DNA of 64,000 bases from Apostichopus japonicus (Eukaryota; Echinodermata; Holothuroidea; Aspidochirotida; Stichopodidae): the NCBI RefSeq assembly GCF_037975245.1, contig NC_092571.1, forward strand, positions 18,436,917-18,500,916. The letters run 5' to 3'. Both the position numbers and the translations under genes were made by a program. Positions 37,803 to 52,800 of this stretch are shown here, one piece after another; the stretch's first letter is position 1, and every line of letters begins with the position of its first letter. The notes under the pieces were generated by a model that was not told the DNA's origin, searched no databases, and worked only from the letters and a program-made list of their open reading frames with translations.

Positions 37803-40800
37803 ATGGCGGCCTACATTGCCATAATTTTCCTGGCAGCTTTTGCATTAATTAATTCAGCTGAGGCTGGAGGCAAGACGCTTGTCTTGTTAGATTCAATGGC
37901 AATGAGAGAATCTCATTCTATATTCTTCAGGTCCTTACAAGGTATGCGTTGTAAATGGTGTAAATTGTGTATGTAAAGTTTCATGGTAAGCTAATTTGTA
38001 CTCGCAGCAGCCTAACATTATTATTGTTGAGTTAGGCTTGTGCTCAATAGTGTGACGTTGGCTACCACATTGCATCACTGCGAAGGGGAGAATGGGTGGG
38101 GAAGCTCCCCCAAATTCAAATATTTACATTTTCCTGGATGTAGAATGTTTTTATGTACTGTATTGGACACTAGCTTTTTTTGCTAGCCTGCTTAAATCAT
38201 ATAGAACTTAAGTCTTTACTACTTTAGGCTAACTGTGATTAGTCTAGGCTCGGCCAATAGGCCTAGCATAGGCATAATTCTTTCAGTTTCTGGTGGAATC
38301 TGATCAAACCAGCTATGAAATCACATAGATGATGAATAGAACAAAATCAGTGAGCAAAAGCATTAGTACCATAACAATCACAAATTTACCCTAACCGAGG
38401 CAGGTATTGCCTAGTAGAAATTTAGCTTTGGCGAGTGACTCGTGGGCTAGTCAAACCCCAGTATTAGCAAGGCTATCAATACAAACATGTCACAGAATGA
38501 TGAAAGTAGTACCTTGGCGAACTTGAAGCAAATTTTAGTTGTAAACTGATATTTGGCAAAGACCAATTTCACTGGGAATTAACTGTAAAATGGTTCACTA
38601 TCTGCACGTGCATTATATACGGGAAGGCTTCATGTGTGGAGGTTGTTCACAAACTTCACAGAGCATAATTTATGAACATACAGTGAAAACATCACGTAAA
38701 GTCATATATTTAATGTTATTACATGGAACAGTTTGAGCTTGTGAAGTATGTTATGTGTTTTAAAGGCAATTTAATATAAATGATGTGTTTATATATGAAT
38801 TTCTCAACCAGTTATAAAAGTTTATTTGAAAATCGATATCATGATGGCTTGGTTATGCCCAGGCAACCCTTACACAGTAGAGTATAGTACTATAGACTAC
38901 TAACAATAAACATGTGGACATCCCTATCTGAAATTTAATATATATAAGAGCATTAAATTACTATAATATACGATACTTTAACAAGTTGTAACCACTATAT
39001 TCCAAGTTTGTGATATTAAAATTCATAAGTTATACCCCTTTAGAGTCAATATGTAGTAAATCAAATCCACATTACAATATTATCTGTCATTTTGGTAAAA
39101 CATTTTTATAAACTACAGAGTTGGTTAGGCTTCACTGTGCCATACACTAACAATGGTAGGATTCCTATCAGTTTCAGTAACACAAAAACGTGAAGAAAAA
39201 AACGTTTTGTGTCCGAACACCAATATACTTAAGGTGGCCAAAAATGATTTCTTAATTTGCAAAATGTACAACAATTTAAGAAATTTTGAGACAATTTTGC
39301 TTTCATTGGTGTCATGTTTTTGTGCAAAGATTTTCCCTCAACACCAGTTGCGAATGGAAGGTAGATGCTTTCTCAACTTTAGATTTTCTTGCGCAAAAGA
39401 TTGCTTTGATGTAGGCAGTGGGATGGATTTATAGTGATGTTCTATGCATACCATTTCTGCAGCTAAATAGACAAGATAAATAATTGGGAAAAAGTATGAA
39501 GTCCAGCTAATTGAGTAGCAGCTCAATGTTGCATGGAACTACTGTATAGGCTTAGGATCACGCACACCTAGCTACTGTATAGTATATATGCCTAGTACTA
39601 GAGAGCACAAATGTTACAGAAGCCAAGCTACCTTCGTAGGTATTCTTGCTGATGTTCTTTGTAATTGTTTGAGACACTACAGTAGGCCTAGCTGCTTATG
39701 ATTCTGCAATATGTTATATTTTGTTCATCACTTTGGTGATTCTCCACTGTGCAATTACCTAGCATTAGTTTGTAACAGAAAGTATTGATGTTGTAGATCT
39801 GTACTGAGCAGACTTGAACAGCAATCATAGTGGCGAGTGAAGTTTGCGTTTTTGCGAGCAGATTTTAGTCGCGGAGCCAAACGGCGGAGTATTTGCAAAA
39901 TATTTGTTGAAGCCTAGGCCTAGTTAGATACCATCATACTGTCACAGATCATTCCCATATTTGTTCATAGGCCCAGAATATGACAGGCTCCATAGGGACT
40001 TCCAACATATGACACACAGTGCTTATAAAGGATATGCAAAGCAAATGAATAGACTCATTGCAAGTTTCCTGATTAGAAAAGCAGACATGTATGGCCATCA
40101 CCACTTGGCTAAATCTGAGCACCAAACATTGTGATGATGTAGTAGAGATCAAAGTCACCGGCAAGCTTCTTGCCTTTTCTTTTATATATAAATACTGTAT
40201 AAGTGTTCCAACTGCCTGTGGTAAGGCTAGTTCAATGTAAACCATGTAAGTGGATGAACTGTTAGATAATTTAGGCATATTCTCACAAAACTTTGTATGG
40301 AAGTTTTCAATAAGCTGTAAGTCCTTCAAACGGTGAGTGATGTATGTTTATTGCTTGATGAAAAGTCTGTTACTATTGCGCCAATCGCAAAAGCATTTTT
40401 ATGCATCATAGATTGATCATGCACTTGTGTCTAACACTTTAGTTTACAGTATCCATTCAAATTTGAAAATTGCCTTCAGGAAATAATGTTACGTATATGT
40501 ATTAAAATGCCACTGCATAATGCTCTGGGAGAAATGATTTTTCTTGGTGATACTCAATTTAAGACGTACCTAACTACAACATTATTTAGCAAAGTAGCAT
40601 GTGACAAAGTCATTAACATGATTACTGTACCTTTTTAGTCTCAAACAATAGTGCCACTGTCATGGCTTGGAAGGTACAGTACCTACAGTCTACAATCTCT
40701 ATTAAGTATTACAGCATTGGGCTAGCCAAGGCAATTGATCAACAACCTTTTAAATTGGAAAAGGACGAAGAAAATGTGCAAGATATTTTAATTTTCTAAA

Positions 40801-43800
40801 ACTGACTTCCCATCAAAGTATAAAATACTATATAACTCAAATTATTTCTGGTTAAATTCCAGTATTAGACTTTAAAATAACATGGAAAATTCCCGCATAT
40901 ATGACATATGCAAAGGACATTATTAACACAGTATTAAAAGCAGCACTCCTTATTTCAATCCATATGTGAGGAGCCTAATAATCTACACCATAGTCTAGGC
41001 CAGGGTTGTCCAACCTACGGCCCGCGGGCCACAGTCCGGCCCGCCGCAGGGTTGTGTCGGGCCCGCCAGAGATGCTCTACGGTGCGAAATTGTAGTGAGC
41101 AGATTTATTGATAACAATTTGAAGCTATATAATCAATCATTCTAACCTTCTGAGTCCAAAAACCTGCATACTGGTCAGTTTGTGTGACACTCTCTCAGTG
41201 GAGGGGGGGGGTGGCTAAACTTTATTCCTTCTGTTTTATCAGGAAGGAAAATAAATCAGTGCGCTCGGCGCGCAGTGCTCACATTTTGTTGCCTTAGGCT
41301 TCGGACAAAAAATCGAAAAATCGAGCGTAGGGTTCATGCGGCCCCTCCTTCATCATAATCATTCCATGTGGCCCTCCTCTGCAAAAGGTTGGACAACCCT
41401 GGTCTAGGCTCTTGTTCTGCTTGTTTAGGTTAATTCTAGGCCGATCATTGTGCATTATGGTACCAGCTGATATTGACTATTACTATGAGTAAAATTTCAA
41501 CAAAGACAACACAGTATCATGTAAAATGTATGTATACTTAATTGTGGATATTTCTACTCTGATCTGCGTCTTCAAATGATTGCTCAAGTTAAACCTGTTT
41601 TATGCCAAGGCTTTCACTTTTATCTTCGATATTCTCTATAAGAGTGCTAGTCAATCTAATATTCTATATACCTTTCTCTACAGATAGAGGATTTGACCTT
41701 TCTTTCAAAACAGCAGATGATCCAAACTTAAGATTAAAAAGCTATGGAGAATATTTGTTTGAGCATCTCATCTTATTTTGTCCATCGGTAGAAGGTAAAT
41801 ATAAGTTTGTTTATATGACATTCAATGAGACAGACACTCCATCAAACTGTTTCATCTGTCTTTCTAGAATGGAGATCAACATCTTTCTTTGCAAAAAACC
41901 ACAACTTTTACTTGAAAGAATTAAAATTTCTTCCAATCCTACAGATGATTGTTTGAAAACTAATAAAATTGTAACAATCAATGCAAGTTGCTTTGGTAGA
42001 GGCATAACAACATTTCTATTAAAGTGATTGTCATGCTTAATATAGCCAGTGATGTTTTTTTCTCCAAATATCTGTGATCTTATAGTCCCTTACCCATTGT
42101 CTGTAAAAATTCTTGCACCTGTAGTGCTCAATGAACACAAAATATGTTGTTTAAATGCTACAACTTGTAATGTTACTGTCCCCTGTGTAGAGGTGTTTGT
42201 GCTATAGGCTATCTGATATCATATGTGTGCACTCAAATATAACGTTAGGCCTTGTTGACTCATATTTTGACAAGAAGCGCTCATTGTAGGAAGTTGTAGT
42301 TGAATCGTTTCTAAGAATATCACGCAATATTTTAATCATTGTATTGATCACAAAATGTTATGAGTTGAGACAACTTCTGAATTGTGTGGGAAGTTAACAT
42401 CTCTGATACTGAAAAGGATTTCATCTCACAGTATGTTTGCTCTCTCCGCATTGAGAGTTGCTACTGTCAAATGTGCATTGAAACCCCAGTAAATATTTCG
42501 TTGCATGTGTTGCGGTTAAATTTTTTGTGAGTGTAAACTATATACTGTACTTCATCAAAAGTAGCCATTAGTGCTTGAGTTTTTAATCAACATTGCATAA
42601 AAAGTTACTTATATACAGTACTATAATTTTTGTGGAGTTGGTTGTTTGCAAATACTGCAAAGCAGCCAGGGTAAATGTTGGATCAGTAGCTCCATGGTTG
42701 GATGTAGTCTGTGCTTCGTAAGCAACAAAAAGGGCACAATTGAAGTACGTAGGCAATAATGATACACTATTACACTCACTGAACTAGTTTGCTAAACCTG
42801 GCAAGCAAGTTCATTCATAACCCATATCCAGTTTGGAGTTTCCATTTGCGAAAGGGATTGTGGGATAAACGGAAAGTACACAAGCCTTGCTCAGCATTCT
42901 TACAAATTTTTAGACCAAGAAGATCGCTTACAGGCTATGCAAGAAATGAATCTTCCAAGATAACTCAAGTATTGACTATGTGTTGTACTGTAGGTATGCC
43001 GGTATGAATATTTCTTCCCAGGATTTGAAGATTTGTGAATGTGCAGTTGAAATTCTGAAATTTGAACAGGTCTATGAACCTGCAGTAATGAACTGCATGA
43101 AATTTAGCAAGAGATATTCATATTGTCGATATGGGGATTTATGAAGAGTAGGTCATTGGTGAAATCGCTGCAAGGTCAAATCATGGAGCCACTATGGGTT
43201 TGGTGAGTAGGGAAGAACGAGGGCAGTTTGAAAGAAGGTCAGGGCTGTGAGAGTTGGTTGACAAAGAGAGGGGTAAGGCAGGCCGCCGATGTAAAAAGCA
43301 AAGCTAGGGCAATGGTATCTGCCCTATATATTATGTGAAACATTCTCGAAGTTTAGACAGTGATACGATCTTTACATTTACATACGTACCATCAGGATGC
43401 AATATTTTTTACGGGACGCAATTTTTTGTGGGAGACTTGCATCCCTGGAATGCAAACTATTTGTCTCTAGTAACATTTCTCGGTCAGTAGTGAGTGACCG
43501 TGGATCCTATCAGGGCTAACATAAGGGGAGTGAGAAAAGACTGCCAGAAAACCTTGTCAAAAAAATGATGCTCAAATGCCCATTGTGAATTAAGATTTTA
43601 GATGTTAATCAACATATGACTAACACAGTGACTTGTCAGTGCACTTTACTTGTTTTTTAATGAGAAAGTGTTAATAAGGGATACAAATTTCCATCTTTAT
43701 ATGTTTATATAAATGATCATGTAGTTAAGGTAGTCTTTAATTGTTGAAATGACCTAAATACAGGTTATTACTAAAAAACAGCTTAAACAGTAAACTGTGG

Positions 43801-46800
43801 GTTAACTTTCCTTTTTCCCAGATGGACTATTTCAATGCAGTGAAGCATATTTGTTATGATGTACTATACAGTAGTTCCCATAATTAGGTTAGGTATTATA
43901 GCCTACAGGAAGTGTGTTTGGTTATCTTTTAGAGTGTGTCAGTGGACCAAGGTTGAACAAACTAGCCACAGACAGTCTTTAAGTTTCCTTTGATGCATTT
44001 AGTTTTAGGTGGAACTTTGCTTTCAAATGGGGTTACCTGAGGAGCCAAGAGTCTTCTATGCATTTGTTCACTTTTCTTGACATGTTTACTATATGAATTA
44101 GCATGTCTTACTGTCTATTTGTCAAACTTGTACAATTTGTTACTCTTTTTGCCTCTAAATAATGTAACCATCCGGCAGTGAAGAGCCTTCTAACGTTTGA
44201 TTTTGTTTTTTCTTGATTTCTTCCAGACTTTGGTGGTGACCTAGACACTGATGCTTTAACAGATTTTATAGATGGAGGCGGAAATGTTTTAATTGCTGGA
44301 AGCTCATCCATAGGTAAGATGCATATCAGGCATCGTTTTGTTGAATTAGTTCGTGCCCAAGCGTATTCGTTCTTCCCTAATTCCTGGTACTGCTCTTTCT
44401 ATGTCATCAGCGGCAAAAGTTATACATCAATATGCCAACAAGAACATCTTGTGCAATCTATGCAGTATGTACCTAAGATGGGAATGCTTCATATTAAATA
44501 TTGTTATGTGTGCTGTTGTGAGAAGTTCAATGTCATATGGAGTCAGTAATTTTCAAAATGTATAATTTTGTAAATACAATCTACAGTATTTATCGGAAGG
44601 AAAAGAGTGTCATTAAAGTCATGTTTCACATACATGTAGTGTTCGACCGATTATAGGATAATCGGTATTACCGATTACCGATTAATTCCTGTGACAATCG
44701 CCCGATGCCGATTACCGATTATGTCATCATTTTTCGTGGAACTGGCCTAAATGTATGATTTAGTGTTATGCATGATTACCAACTTTTGGCCAATACAATC
44801 AAAGATGTAAATGAACGACTTAACGTTTCACTGTAAAGAATAATGGAGCAAGTAAAAAACACTGTAAAACATACATGGGTTGCTGTACGATTATAACGAG
44901 GAGTCGCAATATTGCAATCCTGCCACAACACAGTTAATGACAGTGCTGTACAGACTACACATTGAGGGGAAAATAGTAGCCATTGGCTACGAAATGGAAA
45001 ACAAAATTTAGGGACAGCTGTTACAACTGCTATTAAAACCATTATCTGTGTTGCAAGTCCAACGTAAATAAAGTGAAAAGTATATCGTTCGTAAATAAAA
45101 TATTAGTTATTTCCTTAGCTGATATCGAAATATATAATCTGATATGAAAAATAATGTGTAAAAGTAAGTTGGCCTGACTTTCTGATCCTAGCAGGATCTT
45201 ACACAGGCTCTTTAGGGGATAAGCAGTTTGCTAACAGTTTTATTTTATTTTGAAAAATCAAACAATCCCGAACGTTTGCTTCAAGTTTTCAATGATTACC
45301 ATCTGCGAGGTAAAACTTCCGATTAATTGTCGTTTCAAACGATTATACACAGTAAGTCAATGGCGCTTCTCCATTGACTTAACTACATGTGGGAGAAATC
45401 ACACACTTAAGTCCCATTGGCTTTGTCGCGCGTGTCGCTGGAAATCAGACTTGCTTTTAGTCGGCTGAGGTAAGGAGTTTAGTTACTGTTAGCACCTATG
45501 GTACATGCGGTCAGGGAAAAAAGTTGCTTCGGCTTATTCGCAAAAATATGCGTAAGAATGTTTGCCTCATCACAACATACTGTAATGCAGTAGCACTACT
45601 GAGGACTGATGCCAAACATGTTTAGGGATTTTAGGAGTATTTGGTGCCTTGATTTCATCATTTTATGCCAGTTTTAATATCTTGGGCGCATTGTCAAACT
45701 GAACAGTTATGAAGCTCAACCATTCTTCAGCCAGACTAGCCTAATGTACGTAGAACTCACAATGAACCAAGGCTAATATTATTGTTTTCACTTTTTCAGT
45801 TTTCACCTACAGTACGGTGAAACGGCCAAAGTGGTTCAAATGTATAGGGATTTGGCTTTTATATTTAGTTGAGTCAATTAATCTTTCTTATCAATCGTTA
45901 AACATGGTAACAGGAGGTTTTGTTAGATGCAAGAAGCGAAGGGAAGAAACTTAATTACGTCGTCCCCGTAAGCTTATCGCGGGTATACAGTACGTACTGT
46001 ATGATGTTAACTGCCAAAACTGGATAGTACATCGAAGAGCATTAGTACAATCTCGCGTGAAGAACTTGCGATACAATTACAATGTAGATTAGCGCACCCT
46101 CCCGGCTTTGAATAGCGTTGAATTGAATGATCTACATTGTTTACCCGCTGTGGTTGTGGTGAATCAAAGCGCGGAAAAATACAATCCTTTTATGTTGAAC
46201 GTAATAATCGGTTGCAAATAATAGGTAGCGCAATGGATTTTGCCGATGCAGATTATTTATCGATTATCGGTCGAACACTACATACATGCGTAGTTCACAT
46301 ACATGCATGTTTCATATTACATATAAGAAGCCTAGCTTTTTTGGGTTGACTTAAGTTCCAGAGGAATTTGGTACCTAATAAGCTAATAATTCAACAACCA
46401 TAGTATCCATGAATTTCATAATTGGTATATAATATCTCCCTTAAAATGGAATAGACAAACTGTCTGCTGAGATAAATCTACTTAACCAAAGAAGGCCTAG
46501 AGCCTCTTCAGCAGACAGATTATATTGTTGCTTCAACAGCAGCATGCTTTAATACACAAGTTATTTAAACACAAGTTATTTAAACACAAGCTATTGGTTG
46601 TACAATAACACTGCAAGATTCCCTTGCAGTTCAGGGTGCTCCTGTACAATGGCATAAATTATTGAAGTTTATGCATGGTATAAACTTTGAGAATTTAATT
46701 CTAAATTTAACAACAATTGTTGATTCAAGACAGGCACAGATACAAGGTAGGGTGCACAAATGCACACTTCCCTTTTATCAATCCCCACAAAAACTAAAAG

Positions 46801-49800
46801 TAGATATCAGAAATACAACCTTGGAATAATGCCTAATTATAGACCTATTGTATAGCCTCAGCACTCACCATTTAAAGTGTAAATTTGAATCAGCTTCAAC
46901 CACTCCAGGTCCACAACCTGCCATTTTTAAATTTGCTGGGATCGCTTCCGTTTGCCATCATTAGTGTATAAAGCAGAAGCTTACCAAATTTCTAGTGGTT
47001 GCTGATTTCTTACCAATTTGTGCAATAATGTGCCTGATTTCAATTGTTAATTAATTTCCAGGTCAGACACAATAATTGTTTCTTGTTTCTTGTTTTCCAG
47101 GTGAACCTATTCGAGAAGTGGCCAGTGAATGTGGTATAGAGTATGATGAAGAAGAGACTGCAGTCATAGATCATCTTAACTACGATGTTAAAGATGAAGG
47201 TTACGTAAGTGTTCATGTTAAACAACTACCCTGTGTAAGATTAGTTGGAAACACATCATATCTGATAGGGGTTGTTTACCTTGCCTTATTCAGTCTTTCA
47301 ATATATCTTATATCAATGGCTACCCTGCACTTCCGTTTGAATTAATAATTTGGCTGCAGGCTGAGTGCATCCAGCAATAAGGTTATACCCCTGTGAGTGC
47401 ATTATCCTGCAATAAACACATGGTAGACCATTGGTTGACCCTGTTCAATGCACTTGATAAACATTAATTCTCAGAATGTTACAAGTTAGTAGAAACTTTT
47501 AAGAGAAATGAACAACAATTGTCTTGAAGGGATACCCGATTTTTGTTAGATTTATTATAGTTAAAAGTCTAAAAACAATGTAAATGTGCAAATAAAATAA
47601 CAAGAATGGCGATAATTAGGCTAAACATTGAACAACACTAGGTTGTACAGCATAACAGTCTGACGTAAGGGCATGCTACTTTAGGTTGGTATAACAAACT
47701 GCTGTGTGCAGGTCAAGATGTCCAGGGATTCAGTGACTTGACATAATGGTCATTGATACGTACTTAGTATAGAACACTTTATACTGTGCTAAGCTTTATT
47801 GTTACTGTCGAGTCGTAAACAATAGCATAATGGTTTAAGATTTTATTAGATGAAAATAGGTGTAAACCAAGACATGAAACATTACTTTTTATGGAGAATG
47901 ACGTTTACTGTTCCTTGAAGCGTGCATTTCTTGAATACAGCACTGTATTCCGCATCAGCAACGGTAAGCCTATCAGTTATACATTAAGTATTAAGAAAGA
48001 CGTTGTGCTGACATTGGCTAGTAGACTGTGGTGTATCTTTGATTGGTTTGATTCCTCCACAATTTCTGACACTATCACTAACACCGGCAGTGAGTTTACT
48101 GTGCAATATCCATAGGTACAGTCAGCAGACGACAATGGGCCATCAGATTTGATTTGATTATTAGTGCTGGGCTGATAGTAATAGACCTACTATTACAGGG
48201 GAGCTCCAAAAGCAGAACCCTGCCATTACAATGTTGGTATGATTGTAACCTTTCTTGTAGTACAGCAATTGTGACACATAGGGGATTTGTTATGTAAGCT
48301 TCTATCCAAGCAGCGTGAATGGAAGCACTGTCAATCTGCATAGGATGTGAGTATATAGCGTGTAACAAAGTGATAACTGGAACCAATCTGCTAACTGTAG
48401 GATTCCATTCAAAGGTATTTGACAGCTCATGTACATAACAACCTACATCCAACCACTCAAATAACCACATACAAACATGACTCAGGCTTGGTGCCAAATA
48501 TTTATCATGGTACATATTTTGATGGTTTTCTTAACTGTTTTTGGCAATGCCCTACCCCACTCCTACCCCTCCTACCCCCTCCCTCACTAACATATAAACT
48601 ACTCTCTTCTTCTTTCAATTCTCAGCATACTTTGGTTGTTGCTGATCCAGAGAATCTCATTACATCTGATATCATGGTTGGTAAAAAGAGAGACACCCCT
48701 GTACTCTTCAAAGGTGTTGGGTAAGACCTTTGTTCAAACACATTTTTGTTATTACTTCACATCTCTGCAAAATATGTGAGAATATTAACTGTAATCATAT
48801 TGTTAAATTATGTGTAAGGGTTGTTCAGAAGGCCTACTGCAATCATTTTAGTGAATATTTGAGGATTGCTTGGAAGGCCCACTGCAATCATTTTAGTGAA
48901 TATTTGAGGATTGCTTGGAAGGCCTACTGCAATCATTTTAGTGAATATTTGAGGATTGCTTGGAAGGCCTACTGCAATCATTTTAGTGAATATTTGAGGA
49001 TTGCTTGGAAGGCCTACTGCAATCATTTTAGTGAATATTTGAGGATTGCTTAGAAGGCCTACTGCAATCATTTTAGTGAATATTTTAGGATTGCTTGGAA
49101 GGTCTATTGCAATTATTTTAGTGAATATTAGAGGAATGCTTAGAAGACCTACTGAACTTGTTTTAGTGAATATTTGAGGATTCCTTGGAAGGTCTACTGC
49201 AATCATTTTAGTGAATATTTGAGGATTGCTTGGAAGGTCTATTGCAATTATTTTAGTGAATATTAGAGGAATGCTTAGAAGACCTACTGAACTTATTTTA
49301 GTGAATATTTGAGGATTGCTTGGAATGTCTATTGCAATCATGTTAGTGAACATTTGAGGATTGCTTGGAAGGTCTACTGCAATCATTTTAGTGAATATTT
49401 GAGGATTGCTTAGAAGGCCTACTGCAATCATTTTAGTGAATATTTTAGGATTGCTTGGAAGGTCTATTGCAATCATTTTAGTGAATATTTGAGGATTGCT
49501 TAGAAGGCCTACTGCAATCATTTTAGTGAATATTTTAGGATTGCTTGGAAGGTCTATTGCAATTATTTTAGTGAATATTAGAGGAATGCTTAGAAGACCT
49601 ACTGAACTTGTTTTAGTGAATATTTGAGGATTCCTTGGAAGGTCTACTGCAATCATTTTAGTGAATATTTGAGGATTGCTTGGAAGGTCTATTGCAATTA
49701 TTTTAGTGAATATTAGAGGAATGCTTAGAAGACCTACTGAACTTATTTTAGTGAATATTTGAGGATTGCTTGGAATGTCTATTGCAATCATGTTAGTGAA

Positions 49801-52800
49801 CATTTGAGGATTGCTTGGAAGGTCTACTGCAATCATTTTAGTGAATATTTGAGGAATGCTTGGATGGTCTACTGCTATCATTTTAGTGAATATTTGAGGA
49901 TTCCTTGGAAGGTCTACTGCAATTATTTTAGTGAATATTTGAGGAATGCTTGGATGGTCTACTGCTATCATTTTAGTGAATATTTGAGGATTCCTTGGAA
50001 GGTCTACTGCAGTTATTTTAGTGAATATTTGAGGAATGCTTGGATGGTCTACTGCTATCATTTTAGTGAATATTTGAGGATTGCTTGGAAGGTCTATTGC
50101 ATTCATGTTAGTGAATATTTGAGGATTCCTTGGAAGGTCTACTGCAATCATTTTAGTGAATATTTGAGGAATGCTTGGATGGTCTATTGCAATTATTTTA
50201 GTGAATATTTGAGGAATCCTTGGAATGTCTATTGTAATCATATTAGTGAATATTTGAGGATTGCTTGGAAGGCCTACTGCAATTAGTTTAGTGAATATTT
50301 GAGGATTGCTTGGAAGGCCCACTGCAATTATTTTAGTGAATATTTGAGGATTGCTTGGAGGTCTATTGCAATCATTTTAGTAAATGTATGACAATTGCTT
50401 GGAAGGCCTATTGTTTTTATTTCATGAAATGAATGAGGATGGGTTTCCAGATGGCTGCCAAAGATCATATAGTAAATATAAAACTTTGTTGTGAATTTTA
50501 AATTTATTCCCCTCCAAAATACAGGAATTCACAAACAACTCCCAAGAAGAAACTTTTACAATGTAATTTCAAAGGATGTTAGAGTGTGAACAAAAATGTT
50601 CTATAAATTTGTTCTATTCTCCCTCAAACCTGAGAAGTCACTGCATTGATCCTTTACATACTAAATATCCATATCCTATAATGATTAACAATTCTTCAAA
50701 TGCACCCTCTCTCGATAGAGGTGGGGGTGGTGGGGGGTTGTTCAACATTAACATCATGTCCCTGGATTTCTTGGAAAAATAGAGTCGCCTTAGAGTAGAA
50801 TGCTTTGCTAAAAAATGGCCTAAACCTAACATTTGATACTATGTACTGAAGTAATACCTAAACCTACCTTGTCAAGACTATCATGGTTTCTAACATTTGA
50901 CCCTTTCCACTGAGTTACCTGCCACAAGAACTACATCTGGAAGCCTAACTTTTCTGTTTGAATTTATGGAATTGACTGAAATTATGTTCATTTACTCAAG
51001 TAAATTGATTACTTTCCCAATCAGGTCTCTGATGTTGATCTTTCATATGAATTAAGGGTTGACATACTATTTCACTTGATGGAAACCTTTATTAAACTAC
51101 AGTGCTTGTGTTGTTTTTGTTCAGAATGACAGCTGATACAGACAACCCACTAGTCCTAGATGTCCTGCATGCATCCTCTTCTGCTTACTCCTATAACCCC
51201 ACAGAGGAGATAACTGAGTACCCATTAGCTGTGGGCAAGAACACACTTCTTTTGGCTGCTCTTCAAGCCAGAAACAATGCCCGTGTTGTCTTTAGTGGCT
51301 CTGTGGATCTCTTCAGTGATGCTTTCTTCCAGTCATCAGTTCAGAAAGCTGCCGCTGGCTCCAAGAAGTAAGATCTTACAGTTCTGTAAATTTGTGATCA
51401 TTTTATTTCCTAAGGAAAAGGTAAATATGAAATATAGAAATAATGCAATAGAGAAAGGTTCATCCATTTGTGTCATGTATTAAAGAGGTTATGAAGTGGT
51501 GGGTTTTCATGTCTTGGAATGGTTTATCTACATTACTACAACACCACCCTTGCACAACTTTCCGTAAATACGGCTTCAAATGCCAGAAATTCGCTGTCAA
51601 AGTATTCCCAAGAGACCTCTCGAGCTGCCACTAATAAAAAAAATTCAAAGCTGCCCACCGCAGTTCATCTGACGTTATCAAAGGAACCATTTCAGCCAAA
51701 GCCGACTCCCCGCTTTTTACCGATACGGCGTCATACAGTTAACTACATGTAACCACAACACTCTCCTCATCAATTGAAAATGTCTTCTCCCGAATCTTCC
51801 GATTCCAAGGAAATGGGACTTCACCTCTCAGAAACTTTGACAAGCTTTGACAAAAATGGTTTTCTTGAAGAAGAAGATGAGGAAATAGTTCTCAAAGGTG
51901 ATGAAGATATCGGTGTTTTGCCCTATCAATTGAGCCCCTTGTAGAAGAATTGTAAAACGATCCCGATGGCCGAGACGCGTTCCTGCCGAACGAAGTCCCC
52001 AAGCAGAACAGTTGGACTATCCTGAACCGAAACTGGTCGGTTGTGCATAAACAAAACCACCGTTATTAAGACCATAATATGATTTAAATTATCTTGAATG
52101 TCGATGATCCTGCTACTTAACTTCGTAGTGAAGCTTCTAGAATTTTGTTACTTAGAGTGCAAGTAAAATGTGACATTCTGTACAGAGCAAGTGCAACCCT
52201 ATAGGACTAGTAGTGGTAACATGGGGTCTAGACCTAACTAATAGACGTTTTATAACAGGCTAGCCCTGTAATTGTATCTCTCAACTGTTACGTAAAATCA
52301 AAACACAACGCCAGTTTTACCACAAAAGAAAATTTGCAGATCTAGTATTGATTGTTCTAAAACCAACTGGCTTTAAGTTTTGTGTAAAATATTAGGTAAC
52401 CAATAAAAAAAATCGTCATTTGCTGTATCGAGGAGGCCTAGGCTATGGTCATAACAAGTAATTTGGCAATAGTATAGGCCCACAGGCACTTGTAACGTTG
52501 TATATGTGTAGTGTTTGAACAAGTCGTGTCCAAATTCTTCGATTTCTGTCATCTTTTTGAAAAGCATGCAGGTGAAATCCGTCTTTACTTGTGGTGGAGC
52601 AACCTGCTACCACACATCGGCTTGACATATTTAACAGTTACGAGATAAATTTACGTAAAAACAAGACTCCAAATCTCAATTACTAAAGAGCACTGCAACA
52701 GTGTAATGTTGTGTGTTCTCAGACGTTTAAGAATGTAAACATAGCGTCCCGGAAGTTCCTCGACTGATGTCACGCCGCATTACCGTATAAACAACAATTT

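Noticed and set aside
41602-42027. 141-codon frame taken as a single gene
   Set aside because: Only 41684-41794 is coding (DDOST exon 2); the rest is intron read-through.
48808-50322. 504-codon frame on the minus strand
   Set aside because: It is one frame of the 45-bp minisatellite in DDOST intron 5. No non-repeat sequence, start context or family match supports a protein.
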